Shown here piece by piece: positions 12,701 through 24,700 of a stretch of 64,000 bases of DNA (the stretch's first letter is position 1; every line of letters starts with the position of its first letter). The stretch is from CAZJFH01 sp964545205. Lineage in GTDB: Bacteria > Pseudomonadota > Alphaproteobacteria > Rhodospirillales > Magnetospirillaceae. Location: the NCBI GenBank assembly GCA_964545205.1, contig CAZJFH010000007.1:1-64000 (forward strand), read 5' to 3'. Made by a program: the position numbers and the translations under genes. The notes beneath the pieces are model-generated. The model was not told the origin of the DNA. It did no database searches and worked only from the letters and a program-made list of their open reading frames with translations.

Positions 12701-15700
12701 GGAGATGGTCTCGTTGCTGATGCCGGCCGGGGCGGCGATGACCAGCTTGTCCTCGTCGGACCCGGTGACGGTGGTCGTGGTCGTGCCGTCGTCGCCGACC
12801 ACCTGGCGGCTCGAGGTCGACCAGCCGCCGGTGATGGTGTCGCCGCCGTCTCCCGCCGCCCACTGGAACACGTCGGCTTCGGTGCCGCCGTCGATCACGT
12901 CGGCGCCCAGGCCGCCGGTGATCGTGTCCTTGCCGGCATCGCCCCAGATCGTGTCGACGCCGGCGTCGCCGAAGATCAGGTCGCTGCCGGAGCCGCCGCG
13001 GATCTGGTCGGTGCCGGCACCGCCGGTGACGCGGTCGTCGCCGCCGCCGGCCCACACCACGTCGTCGCCGTCGCCGGCGTCGATGATGTCGCGATCGGCG
13101 GCATCGCCGCCGGTCTGGGTGCTGTAGCCCCAGATGGTGTCGTTGCCGGCCAGCGCGGTGATCTTGTCGGCGCCGGCGCCGCCCTTGAGGGTGTCGGCCT
13201 TTCTGCCGCCGGTGATGACGTCGTCGCCGTCGCCGCCGTCGATGGCGGCGCTGGTGTAGGTGGCGGCGACGCCGTCGTCGCCGTCGAGCTTGATGCGGTC
13301 CTTGCCGGCGCCGCCGAGCAGCGACACCGCGCCGGTGACGATGTCGGCGACGGTGATGGTGTCGTCGCCGGCGTCGGCGTTGATGGTGACCGCGCCGCCG
13401 CCGAGGACCACGAAGGTATCGTTGCCGGCGCCGCCCGACAGGTCGATGTCGGCGGCGATGCCGGCGGCGACGGTGTAGGTGTCGTCGAGACCGGTGCCCG
13501 TGCCGGTGATCCGGGTCACCTGGTCCTTGGTGTAGTAATCCGAGCGGCGGCCGTACTTGACGCGGATGACCTCGTCGCCGTCGGCGTCCTCGATCCACTG
13601 GCCCTCGGCGCTGTCCCAGCGCGCGTTGACCAGCGAGACGCTGTGGCGATGCGCCTTGTCGGTGATGGCGGTGCCGTCGGTCTTCTCGTGCACCAGCGAC
13701 AGCGTCGTGCCGCTGAGTTCCGAGATGGTGGTCGGCGTCGGCGGCGGGCACTCGTGGTCGAAGGTGGCGATGACCGCGTCGACGAAGCGCTGCCTGTACT
13801 CGTAGAGGGTGATCTCGGCGCCCCAGAACCTGACGCCGACCCACAGGAACGCCTCCAGGAACGCGTTCAGCGAGCCGTGCATGTCGAACACGCACAACGG
13901 GCTCTGGTCCAGCCGCTCCAGGATCTCGTCGACCCGCAGCTTGCCGTCGTAGGCCGCGGCGACGCCGGTGCCGGGTCCGGTGCCGATGTTCGGCATGTCG
14001 TTGAGGTCGAACTCGATGCGGGCTTCGAGGCCGCCGTCGACGCCGGCCTCGACCAGGCCGCCGATGCCCAGCGAGGCGCCGGCCCTGATGCCTGCGGTCA
14101 GCACGACCTCGGGCCGGTCGCCGGCGGTGTTCTCGATGCCGTGGTCGTCGACGAAGAAGCCCTCGAAGATGCGGTCGACGGAGCCGATGGCGAAATTCTC
14201 GACCTCGGCCCAGGCGCGCAGGCCCGAGGTGTCGAAGCCGAACGAGAAGTCGGTCTTGGCGGTGATGTAGCCTTCGAAACGGGCGTTGAGGCCGGGGAAC
14301 ACCGGGTAGGACTGGGCGTAGCGGAACTCCAGGTCCAGCGCCGGCAGGTCGTAGATGAACAGGTCGACGTCCTTGCCCATCAGCAGGCCGAAGACAGCGG
14401 TCGGCTCCTGCAGCAGCGGGAAGCGGAAGCTGCCCTTGGTCGTGCCCAGGCGCTTGACCACTTCGCGCTGGTTGGCGGTGCCGCCGGCGCTGTTCAGGTT
14501 GGGGGACGTCGTGGTCGGCGGCGGCAGGTCGGCGGTCTTGCTGGCGAGCTGGGCGCCGCCGACGACGAAGGTGCCGAAGTTGATCAGGATGCTGTCGCCC
14601 TCGGCGGCGCGCACCAGGTCGATGAACGCCATCACCTCCTGGATCGCCACGATCGCCTTCTCGACCAGCGCGAACTGGGCCGGCGGCAGCTTCAGGCGGG
14701 CGAGGTCGAGCAGCCGGAACTGGGCGACGCCGAGATCGATCCGGGTCATCAGCAGATCGACGACCGGCCTGATCGGATCGATGATGGTGCCGACCTTTTC
14801 GGCGATCGGGCCGATGAAGCCGCTGATGGCGCCGCCGAGGTCGAGGGTGACGTCCTCGAACACCACCACCGCCGCCTCGACCAGGCTGACGCTGGTCGCG
14901 CCGCCGGTGCCGATCACCACGTCGGCGAAGGTCTGGTCGTAGTGGATTGTGGTCTTGATCTCGGGCAACGACAGGCTGCCGGCCTCGATGCTGACCAGCG
15001 CATTCAGGTCGACGTTGGCGTAGGCGTTGAAGCGCGCCTCGACGTCGAGGCGCTCGAGCCCGGTGGCGCCGGTCTTGAACCCGAACAGCCGCCACTTGCC
15101 GTCGCCGCCGGCATCCTTGAGGTCGAGCTCGAAGCGGCCGTAGAGCCCGCTGGCGCCGTCGTCGTCGAGCGCGTCTTCCAGGCTGGCGCGCAGGAAGGCG
15201 ATGCGGGCGTCGAGCTGCGCCTGCGGCACCGTCACCGCCAGGCCGAGCGCCAGCTCGGCGCCCGATTCCGAAACGCCGCCGACATCGACGTAGAAGCCGT
15301 CGTCGGCGCCGAAGCCGAAACCGAGGCCGAAGGCGTAGTCGAGCTTGATGTCGATGGTGTCGTTGGCGTCGGTCTTCAGCTCGAAACCGGGGAAGGCGGT
15401 CGAGAAGTCGATCGGGATCGCCTTGTCGACGGCATAGCCGGCCAGCAGCACGTTGAACTGCAGCCGGTCGCCGGTGAACACCAGGTCGATGTCCTCGGGC
15501 CCGGTGCAGGCGCGGTACTTGAGCTTGCCGGCCTCGAACACGTAGTTGCCGTCGGCGTCGCGCTCGGCGACCTGCAGGTAGCTGCCGAGCTTGTCGTAGA
15601 GCTCGGTGCGGATCTTGTCGATCAGCAGCTCGAACGTGCCCTGGCCGCTGTCGATCGCCTCCTGCAGGAATCCGCCCAGGCTGGCCGGATAGCCGTTGGT

Positions 15701-18700
15701 CGAATCGCCGTAGGTGCCGCCGCTCTTGGTCCCGAGCAGCGTCGTCTTCAGGTCGTCGACGAAGCCGGCCGCATCGGCCAGCTCGTCGCCGATCAGCGGC
15801 AGCTTCAGCGCCGCGACGCGGTCGGCGATCTGGCTCTTGACGCCGTCGAACATGCCTTCCAGCGCCGCCAGCACCTGGGCCGGATCGTTGAGCAGGGCGT
15901 AGAGGTCAAAGGCCGGCAGCAGGTTGGGGATGTAGCGCTCGACCTCGCCCAGGCCCGAGGCGTCGAACCCGGTCGCGAAGTGCAGGACGTTGTCGGCCAT
16001 CCCGTCGCCGTTGACGTCGGCCGTGGTGCCGCCCATCGGCAGGCCGCGGGTCGGGAAGTACAGCGGCACGTCGAGTTCGGCGACGCCCTCGATGCCGATC
16101 TCGAAGGCGCTGGAATTGAGCTCCGAGATCGAATAGCGGCCGCCGGCGACGTCCTTGAGCCCGGCCAGCGCGGTCAGCGCCAGGCGGCCGCTGCCGTCCT
16201 TGCCGAACAGGCCGAGGTCGAGCCCGCCCAGTTCCAGATTGGCGTCGAAGTCGATGTCCTCGGCCAGCAGCTCGGCGCCGAACTCGACCCCGGTCGAGTC
16301 CTCGAACCACCATTCGGGATTGAGCACGTCGCTGAGCGCGATGCCCATGCCGAAGTCGAACTCGGCCCAGGCGGCGGCGGCCATGTCGACGGCGGTCGAC
16401 AGATTCAGCGGCACCGCCGCGGCGAGGCTGGGATCGTAGGCGGCCAGGAACTCCTTCAGGTCGAGGTCGAGCCCGAAGGTGTCGGCGATGCGCTTCTCGA
16501 AGCCGAAGTCGATCTCCAGCGTCGAGTTCGCGTAGGTCATCGACAGCGGGTCTTCGTCGCCGGTCCCGAGCCCGAGCACGCCGCGCAGGCTGGTGTTGAT
16601 GTCGCCCAGCAGGTCGTCGAGACTGTCGCCGTCCTGCATCGCGGCGCGCACGTCTTCCAGCGAGGTCTTGATCTGCGCCAGGAAGTCGGTGGTGCCGTTG
16701 CCCAGCATGTCGGCGACCGACAGCTCGACCAGCGGCATGTCGCGGAAGAACCAGCCGTCCTGGCCGCCGACGGCGGTGTCCAGGGCGGCGATCACCATGT
16801 CGATCACCGCCTCCAGCGACAGGCCCTTGAACTTCAGCAGCTGGCTGAAATCGACGTCGGTCGGCACCAGGGTGCTGCCGATGCGGCCAAGCAGTTGGGC
16901 GACGCTCTCGACCTCGCCCATGCCCAGGCTGGACGAGTGCAGGATGATCGGCTGGCTTTCCAGCCCCGTCAGGCCGGTCGACAAGGTCAGCGGCAGGTAG
17001 ATGTCGTAGCCGGTGTTCGGGGTCACCGAGACGTCGAGGGCGTCGAGCGGGCTGCCGCCGCCGGTCAGTTCGGCCAGATCGAAACGGTCGTTGACCGCGA
17101 GGTCGATGCCGAGTTCCAGCCCGACCGAGGCGTCTTCCGCCATCAAGGCCAGCGGCCCGAAGCCGATGCCGAAATCGTCCAGCGTCGGCCGGACGTGGCC
17201 GTAGTCGTGCGGCAGCGGCACCGCGAACACCACCCGCAGGTCGTGATCGACGCTGGCGGCGGAATTGTCCTCGGCGACCACCACGGTGGTCCGGTCGGTG
17301 GCGACGTCGTAGCTGCTGGAGGCCAGGGTGTAGGCGGTGCCGTTGACCGACAGCGCCGTGACTTGGTCGAGATAGCGCGTCTGGTCGCCGGCCAGGGCGA
17401 AGCTCTTGGCCGCGGCGTCGATCGCGACGACATCGAGATTGACGGCGAAGGACTGGCTCTCCCGGGCGACGCTGCCACGGAGCTGCTCGGTGAGCTGGAC
17501 CACCGTGTTGCCGCCGGACAGGCCGATCGCGGCGATGGTGTAGATGCCGGAGCCGAAGTCGGGGCTCGACATCAGGAAGGTGTCGCCGACCGCGTAGGCG
17601 GCGGTGACGTCGCCGGCCAGGGTGACGCTGTCGTTGCCGGCGGTGTAGGCGTCGACCGCGAAGCCCACCGACAGCGCGCCGTCGGCGACGCTGCTCGACA
17701 GCGCCTGGGTGACGGTGACGGTGGTGGCGTCGGTTGCCGCGTCGTAGCTCACGGAATCGACTGTGAAGGCGCCCTCGTTGGCCCCGGTGACCGCGACCGC
17801 ATCGCCGGCGCGGATGGCGCCGGTCCGGTCGCCGCCGACCTTGAAGGCGCTCCCGGACGCGCCGAGGATGTCGAACGCCGCCACCGAGACGGTGCCGGGC
17901 GTTGCCTGCGCCGCGTCGACCCAGCCCTCCGCCACCCGGACGACGGTGCTGCCGCCGACCTCGGTGGCGTCGACGACGGTGTAGAGGCCGTCGTTGCCGG
18001 TCGAACCGGCGATCGCGACCATCTCGCCGGCCACGAAGCGGGCGGCATGGGCGCCGGCGACGGTGAAGCTGCTGCCGGCCCAGTCGGCGTCGACGATCTG
18101 GTTCGAGGCGTCGCCGAAGCGCAGGTCGGCGACGACGTGCGGGTTGGCGAGGTAGAAGGCGTCGGCGTCGTCGAGGCCGAAATTGAACTCGAGCCGGATG
18201 CCGCCGGTCAGCGCGAGGGTCGGCGCCGTGCCCTTGACCTTCAGGCCGAGGTCGGACAGGTCGAAACCGCCGAACAGATCGCTGGAGAATTCGAGTCGCG
18301 CCGGATCGAGGGTCACCGAGGCGTTCAGCGCCTCGATCAGGTCGATGCTGGCGTGGAACTCGCGGCCGCTGCTGGCCGGCGCGAAGTCGAGGCCGTCGAC
18401 CAGGCTCACCAGGTCGCGGGTGGTGGCGATGCTGGCGTTGTTGGCCAGGATGGCGTCGATCAGCCCCTGCACCTTCGACGACAGCGTGGTCGCGAAGTCG
18501 GTGACGCCGATCAGGTCGCCCAGCGTCTGGTCGGTGAACGGCAGCGGCGGCGCCAGAGCCGAGGCGATCTCGCCGCCGACGTCGTCGATCCAGCCCTTGA
18601 ACCCGTCGAGGCCGGTGAGCAGCCGGTCCTTGAGCGCCGAGCCGGTGTCGAACAGATACCCGGTCCACGGGGTGCCGGTGGCCAGGGCGGCGTCGGCCTC

Positions 18701-21700
18701 GGTCGGCAGCACGCGGGTGCCGGTGTCGAGGCTGACGTCCATCAGGTCGTAGCCGGCGCTGGTGTCGTGCCCGATGCCCCAGACGTGGCCGAGTTCGTGC
18801 AGCAGCGTCGTCAGCAGGTCGACGCCGCCCGCCGCCTCGCTGTCCGCCGCAGCCTTCAGCGCGCCGTCGAGGGCGAGCGCGAACTCGCTGTCCTCCCATG
18901 GCGTGCGGTCGACAAACCAGCCGGTGCCGGCGGCGTTCGGATCGATCTCGATGACGCCGTTCGCGGTGTAGCCGAGCGCGCCGCCGCTCAGCTCCGACAG
19001 CCGGACGTCCCAGCCGTCGAGGAGGCCGGTGTCGACGCCGAGCGCCGACCAGCGGTCGAGCGCCGCGGTCAGCGTCGCCGCCAGATCGGCCTCGCTGATC
19101 GCGGCGGCGTCGCCGCCGGCGGTGCCGGCCAGCATCTGCACCGGCAGGTTCAGCGGCGAATAGGTGTTCAGGTCCTTGATGACGCTGCGCCAGCCGGCGA
19201 GCTTGTCGTCGAGCCCGGTCGCCGTGTGGCTGCCGTGCACCACGACGCGGTGGGTCTTGCCGTCCTCGGTGTAGCTGTAGACGGCGGTGCTGGCGTTCGC
19301 CTGCTCCACAGTCACCGTCGATTCCATCGTCACCGTCGATTCGACGCCGGTGAAGTCGACGATGTCGTTGCCGCCGTTGGTGAACACCACGTCGGTGCCG
19401 AAACCGGCCTTGAAGTAGAAGATGTTGCGGCCGGCGTCGCCGAACAGGACGTCGTCGCCCTTGCCGGCGGTCAGGTTCTGGATGTTGAGCAGCGTGCTGG
19501 CGCCGGCGCCGGGCGTCATCGAGCGGGTCAGCGCCGTGGCGTCGATGGTCAGTTGGGTCGCGTCGGCGCCGGACTCGAATGTGACCCGCCACGGGCTGGC
19601 GGCGGTGCCGCCGCCGGTCACCGACACGCCGCCGGTGATCAGGGGATCGCCGCTGCCGTCGACCAGCGCCTCGAGCGCCGCCTCGACCTCGGCGGCGGTG
19701 GCGTTCCAGGCCAGCGCCGTGGTCGTGCCGCTGTCGTAGGTCAGGGTGAAGGTGCCGGCGTCGCCGTCGTGCCTGACCTCCTGGACCTCCTTGACCGCGG
19801 CCTTGCCCTGCGTGGTCGTGGCGATGGTCAGGTTGCCGTCGAACCCGGCCACCGCGGTGCCGCCCAGCGCCGCCTGGGCGCCGAGGGCCGTGAAGGCGAC
19901 CTCCCAGCCGAGATCGGCGGTTCCGGCGGCGCTGGCGGCGGTGACGGTGACGTCGCCGATGCCGGTCAGCGCTTCGAGCGCCGCCTCGACCTCGGCGGCC
20001 GAGGCGTTCCAGGCCAGATCGCCGGTGGTCTCGCCGTCGAAGGTCAGCCGGAACAGCCCGCCGGTGCGCTCGGTGTGGTAGATGCGCTGGATTTCGGCGG
20101 TGGTGTCGTTGCCGGCCGTCACGACCTCGGTGCGGAAGCTGCCGGTGAAATCGGTGGTCGACAGCGCGTGCCATCCGAGCTGCGGCACGTCGGTGGCCGC
20201 CGGATTGGTGAAGGTGACCACGAACGGCGTCGAATCGGAGCCGTCCCCCTCGACCGTGACGCCGTCGACGGCGCTCAGGCCCTGCAGCGCCGACTGCACA
20301 TCGGCGGCCAAGGCGTTCCAGGCCAGCGGCGCGGTGGTCTCGGCACCCAGCGACAGCACGTAGAAGCCCTTGCTCGGGGTCCCGAGGGCGATGCTCTGGA
20401 CCTCGTCGCGGGTGGTGGCGTCGGCGGTGGCGACCGTGGCGACGCTGCCCTGCGCGGCGCTGCCCGACATGCTCTGGACCACCCGCAGCAGCGACACGTC
20501 GAGGGTCAGCTTGGTGGCATCGGGCAGGCTGCCGATCGTGAAATCGCCGCCCGAGGCGGTGACGGTGACGTCCGGCAGCAGCGTCGTGGTGCCGTCGGCG
20601 GCCTTCATGTCGCGCAGCGCCGTCTGCACGTCCGCGGCCGCAGCGTTCCAGGTCAGCCAGCGGCTGGTGACGCCGTCATAGGTCAGCCGGTAGGCGCCGG
20701 CGTTCGGACCGCCGAGGCTCAGCAGTCCGGTGCCGCTGTCGAAGCCCGCCGTCGTCACCTGGCCGTGGGCGGTGCCGTACCAGCTCTTGCCCATGCCCAA
20801 GCTGGCGGTGACCGCCTGGGCGGCGTCCTCGAAGCTGACCGTGTTGCCGACCGTCGCGCCGTCGGCCGTGAACAGGCTGTTCTTCTCGGTGACGCCCTTG
20901 CCGTCGACGGAATCGGTGCCGCCGCTGCCGATGCGGAAGGTGTTGTCGGCGCCGTTGCCGACCAGGGTGTCGTCGCCGGCGCTGCCGACCGCCCCGGCGC
21001 CGCCTGCCACCCCGAAGTCGTGGGTGATCGGGTTGCTGGCGTCGCCGCCGCTCCAGGAGGCGACGACGCTGTCGAAACCGCCGAAGCGGTTGCCCTGCAC
21101 GCCGTCGGCGCCGCCGAAGGTGAAGCCGAGCTCGCGCAGCTTGAGGATGTCCGGCACCTCGTAGCCGAACAGCTCGAATCCGGGGACGATCACCGTCTCG
21201 GGCAGCAGCGTCCAGTCGCCGCCGGCACCGAGGTCGACGTTCACGCCGCTGCCGCCCGGATCCTTGAACTCGCTGTAGTCGAGGATCAGCGATCCGCCCT
21301 GCCCCGCCGACAGCGTGCCCTGGATCTCGGCGCCGTCGCGGAAGCTGACCTGCGTCTGCTTGCTGCCGCCGACGATGTTCTCGATGTCGGTGGCGAAGAT
21401 GTAGTTGAGGCCGCCGAGCAGCGGGATCTCCGCCGGCTGCGCCTCGCCGAACGCCTTGTCGCCGACGAAGACGATGTTGGTGCCGACCGCCAGCCCGTCC
21501 CAGCCGAAATCCTCGCCGCTGCGGTCCTGCCATGCCGTGAGCAGGTCGGTGAAGGTCGACAGGTTCTCGGTGGTGATCTCGTAGACGTTGACGTAAAGGT
21601 CGGTCTCCACCTGCGACAGGTCGAGGGTGTCGTAGCCCTCGGGCCAGGCGGCGCCGCCGACCACGATGTCCGGCGCCTCCAGCACCGCCGCCATGCCCCA

Positions 21701-24700
21701 GGTGCCGGAGAACTTGTAGGTGTCGCCGCCGCCGCCGCCCATCAGCAGGTGCAGGCCGGGGGCGTAGGTGTCGTCGACCAGCGAGTCGGCCAGCTTGCCG
21801 GCCAGGCCGTCGCCCAACGCCGAGCTGCCGAGCCCGCCGAGGATCGAGCCGCCGATCTCGAAGGTGTTCTGGCCGCCGACCAGGCTGCCGAACAGCGCCT
21901 GGCCGACCAGGCCGACGTCGGCGGCGAAGTCGTCCTTCGAGAACGACAGATCCTTGAGCGCCATCAGCCCGCCGAGACCGGAGCCGCGCACGACGTTGAG
22001 CCCGGCGCCGTAGGTGACGTCGGTGACGTGGTCGATGTGGCCGAAGCCGCGCAGCCGCTGGCTGCCGTCGGCGCGCTTGCCGAGGTCGTAGTAGTTGGCG
22101 AGGTTCTTCAGGGTCTGCAACGGATCGGTCAGCAGGTCCTTGGCGCGGAGATTGCTGTAGTCGACCTTGTTGGTCACCCACCAGGTCGGCGCCTGCAGCC
22201 CGAGCAGCGCGCCCGGATCGGCCAGGGTCTCGCCGGCCAGTTCGGCCAGATTGCGCCGGCCCTCGCCGCCGTGGAAGGTGCCGGCGAAGGTGGCGTTGCC
22301 TTCGAGGACGATGGTGTTCTGGTCGCGGCCGGCGCGGATGGTGGTGTTGGCGTCGACGCTGGTGATCGTCAGCTTGGCGAAGCTCTTGTCCTGGAGCAGC
22401 TTCTTGATCGCGCCGTCGCCGGCGCCGAACTCGACGAGGTCGCTCAGCTTCTCGTGCGCCACCCGCTCGATTTCCAGGCTGGTGCTGCCGTCGTCGTTGC
22501 GCTTGAAGGTGAAGGTCAGTTCCTTGGAGACGTTGCTGAAGTCCAGCTCCAGGCTGCCGAGGCCGCTGTACGCCGCCGGCGACGCCGCGCCGTCGGCGTT
22601 GCGCAGCGTCAAGGTGCGCGTCGTGCCGTCGGCGGCGGTCACGGTGATCGTGGCGCCGGCGCCGAGCGCGTCGAAATAGGCCGCCGCGTCGCCGCGCACC
22701 AGCAGGGTGTCGGCGGCGTTGCCGAGCGCGGCCACCGCCGTCTGCTCGGCCTTGACGTGCATCAGGCCGAGCGAGGTCAGGTCGAGGTCGCCGAGCCGCC
22801 AGAAGAACGAGAACCGCGCCTGCGACGCGGCGTCGACGGTTATCAGCGTCGTCTGCGCGGTCGAGTCGTACTGCGCCGATGTGACGACGTATTCGCCGTC
22901 GAGGCTGTAGCCCGCGCGCGAGCGCGAACCGCCGATGACGATGGTGTCGCCGGCGACCAGGCCGGCATCGCCGGCGACCGTGAACGTGCCGTCGCCGACG
23001 TCGACCGCGACCACCTTGGCGGCCTGCGCCACCTTGCCCGGCACCGAGGTGTCGGTGATCGCCTGGGCGACGGTGAGCACGGTGTTGCCGCCGGACAGCG
23101 CGACCTTGTCGATCGTGTAGGTCGTCGGATTGCCGGCGGCGCCGTCGATCATCACCAGCGTGGCGCCGATCGCGTACTGGGTGGTGAGGTCGCCGCTCAG
23201 GGTGATGGTGTCGCCGCCGGCATCGGCGCCGACGATGTCGATCTCGCGCGCGATCTTGCCCTTGGCGCCGGCGCCGGGATCCTTCAGCGCGTCGGCGACG
23301 GTGATCTTGGTCTGGCCGAGGCCGTCGTAGGTCGCGGCGACAATCGTGTAGGTGCCGTCGTTGGCGCGAAGCTCCGAACCGGACAGGATCAGGGTCTTGC
23401 CCGCCTGGTAGAGCCCGGTGTGGTCGCCGCTGACCGTGATGGTGTCGCCGCCGGAATCGGCGCCGGCGAGATCGAAGCGCGCCCGCAGCTTGGCGGCGGT
23501 GCCGCCGCCCAGGGCGGCGGTGTCGCCCGACACCGTGAGCGTGGTCTGGCCGGCGCCCGAATCGTAGGTCGCCGACGCCACCGAGAACGCGCCCAACGCG
23601 GCGTCGCTGGCGTCGAGCAGCGAAACCATCGTCTTGGCCGCCAGCGACGCGGTGTGGTCTCCCGCCAGCACCACGGTGGCGCTCTTGGCGTTTGCGACCG
23701 ACACCGAGGCCGTCGCCACCTCGAAGGCGGTCGACAGCTTCGCCGCGGTGCCGGCGCCCAGCGCCGCGGTATCGCCCGAGACGGTGAGCGTCGTCTTGCC
23801 GGTGCCCGAATTGTAGGCGGCCGAGGCGATGGTGAACGAGCCCAGGCTGGCGTCGCTGCCATCGCGCAGCGCCACGACCATGTTGGCCGCCAGCGCCTTG
23901 GTATGGTCGCCGGCCAGCACCACCTTGGCGTTGCTGGCGTCGTCCACGGTGACCGAACTGGTCGCCACCGCCATGCCGGTGATCGCCCCGACCGCGACGT
24001 TCGAGGCGATGGCCTCGCTGACGACGAGGCGGGTCCGCTCCTCGTTGGCCAGCTTCTCGGCGGCGACCACCGTGTAGGTGCCGTCGTTGCCGCCGCTGCC
24101 GCCGCCGGAGACGGTGAAGGTCGTGCCGGCCCCGAAGCGGGCGGACTGGTCGCCGAGCAGGTAGAAGAGGTCGTTGCCGGCGTCGATTCCGGCGATCGCG
24201 TTCTCGACCACCAGCGGCTTGCCGGCGGTGAAATCGTGCAGCGCCTCGTCCACCGCGACGCGGGTGACGTCGTTGCGGGTCGGATCGAGCAGCACGCTGG
24301 TGTCGATCACCAGTTCGCGGTCGGCGTTGCGCCAGGCGGTGAGGTAGTCGGGCTCGGCCGCGAACAGCTTTTCGAGGCCCCAGTCGTTGCCGAACAGCAG
24401 CTTATTGTCGCCCTGGCCGAGCAGGAGGCGCTCGAGGTTCTTCAGGGCCTCGGACGTGACCTTGTCGCCGCCCGTGAAGCTGCCGTCGACGACGCCCGAG
24501 GCGCCGTTGAGCCACATGTCGACGAGCGGGTCCTTGCCGGCGGTATAGGCGAAGGTGCCGGTGCCCGAGGTCAGCGTGCCGCCGCTGAGCACGTGGGTCA
24601 TCGCCTCGGCGATGCGCGAGAAGTCGACCGTGTCGCCGCCCTGGCCCTTCGCCTCGCTGAGCGTGTCGGTGCCCCAGCCGCTCTCGAACTGGTAGCGGTC

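Noticed and set aside
12840..13480. Dense short direct repeats at DNA level that could suggest a CRISPR array
   Set aside because: The spacing is about 27 bases with no constant repeat/spacer structure. The pattern is explained by nonapeptide RTX repeats in the coding frame.
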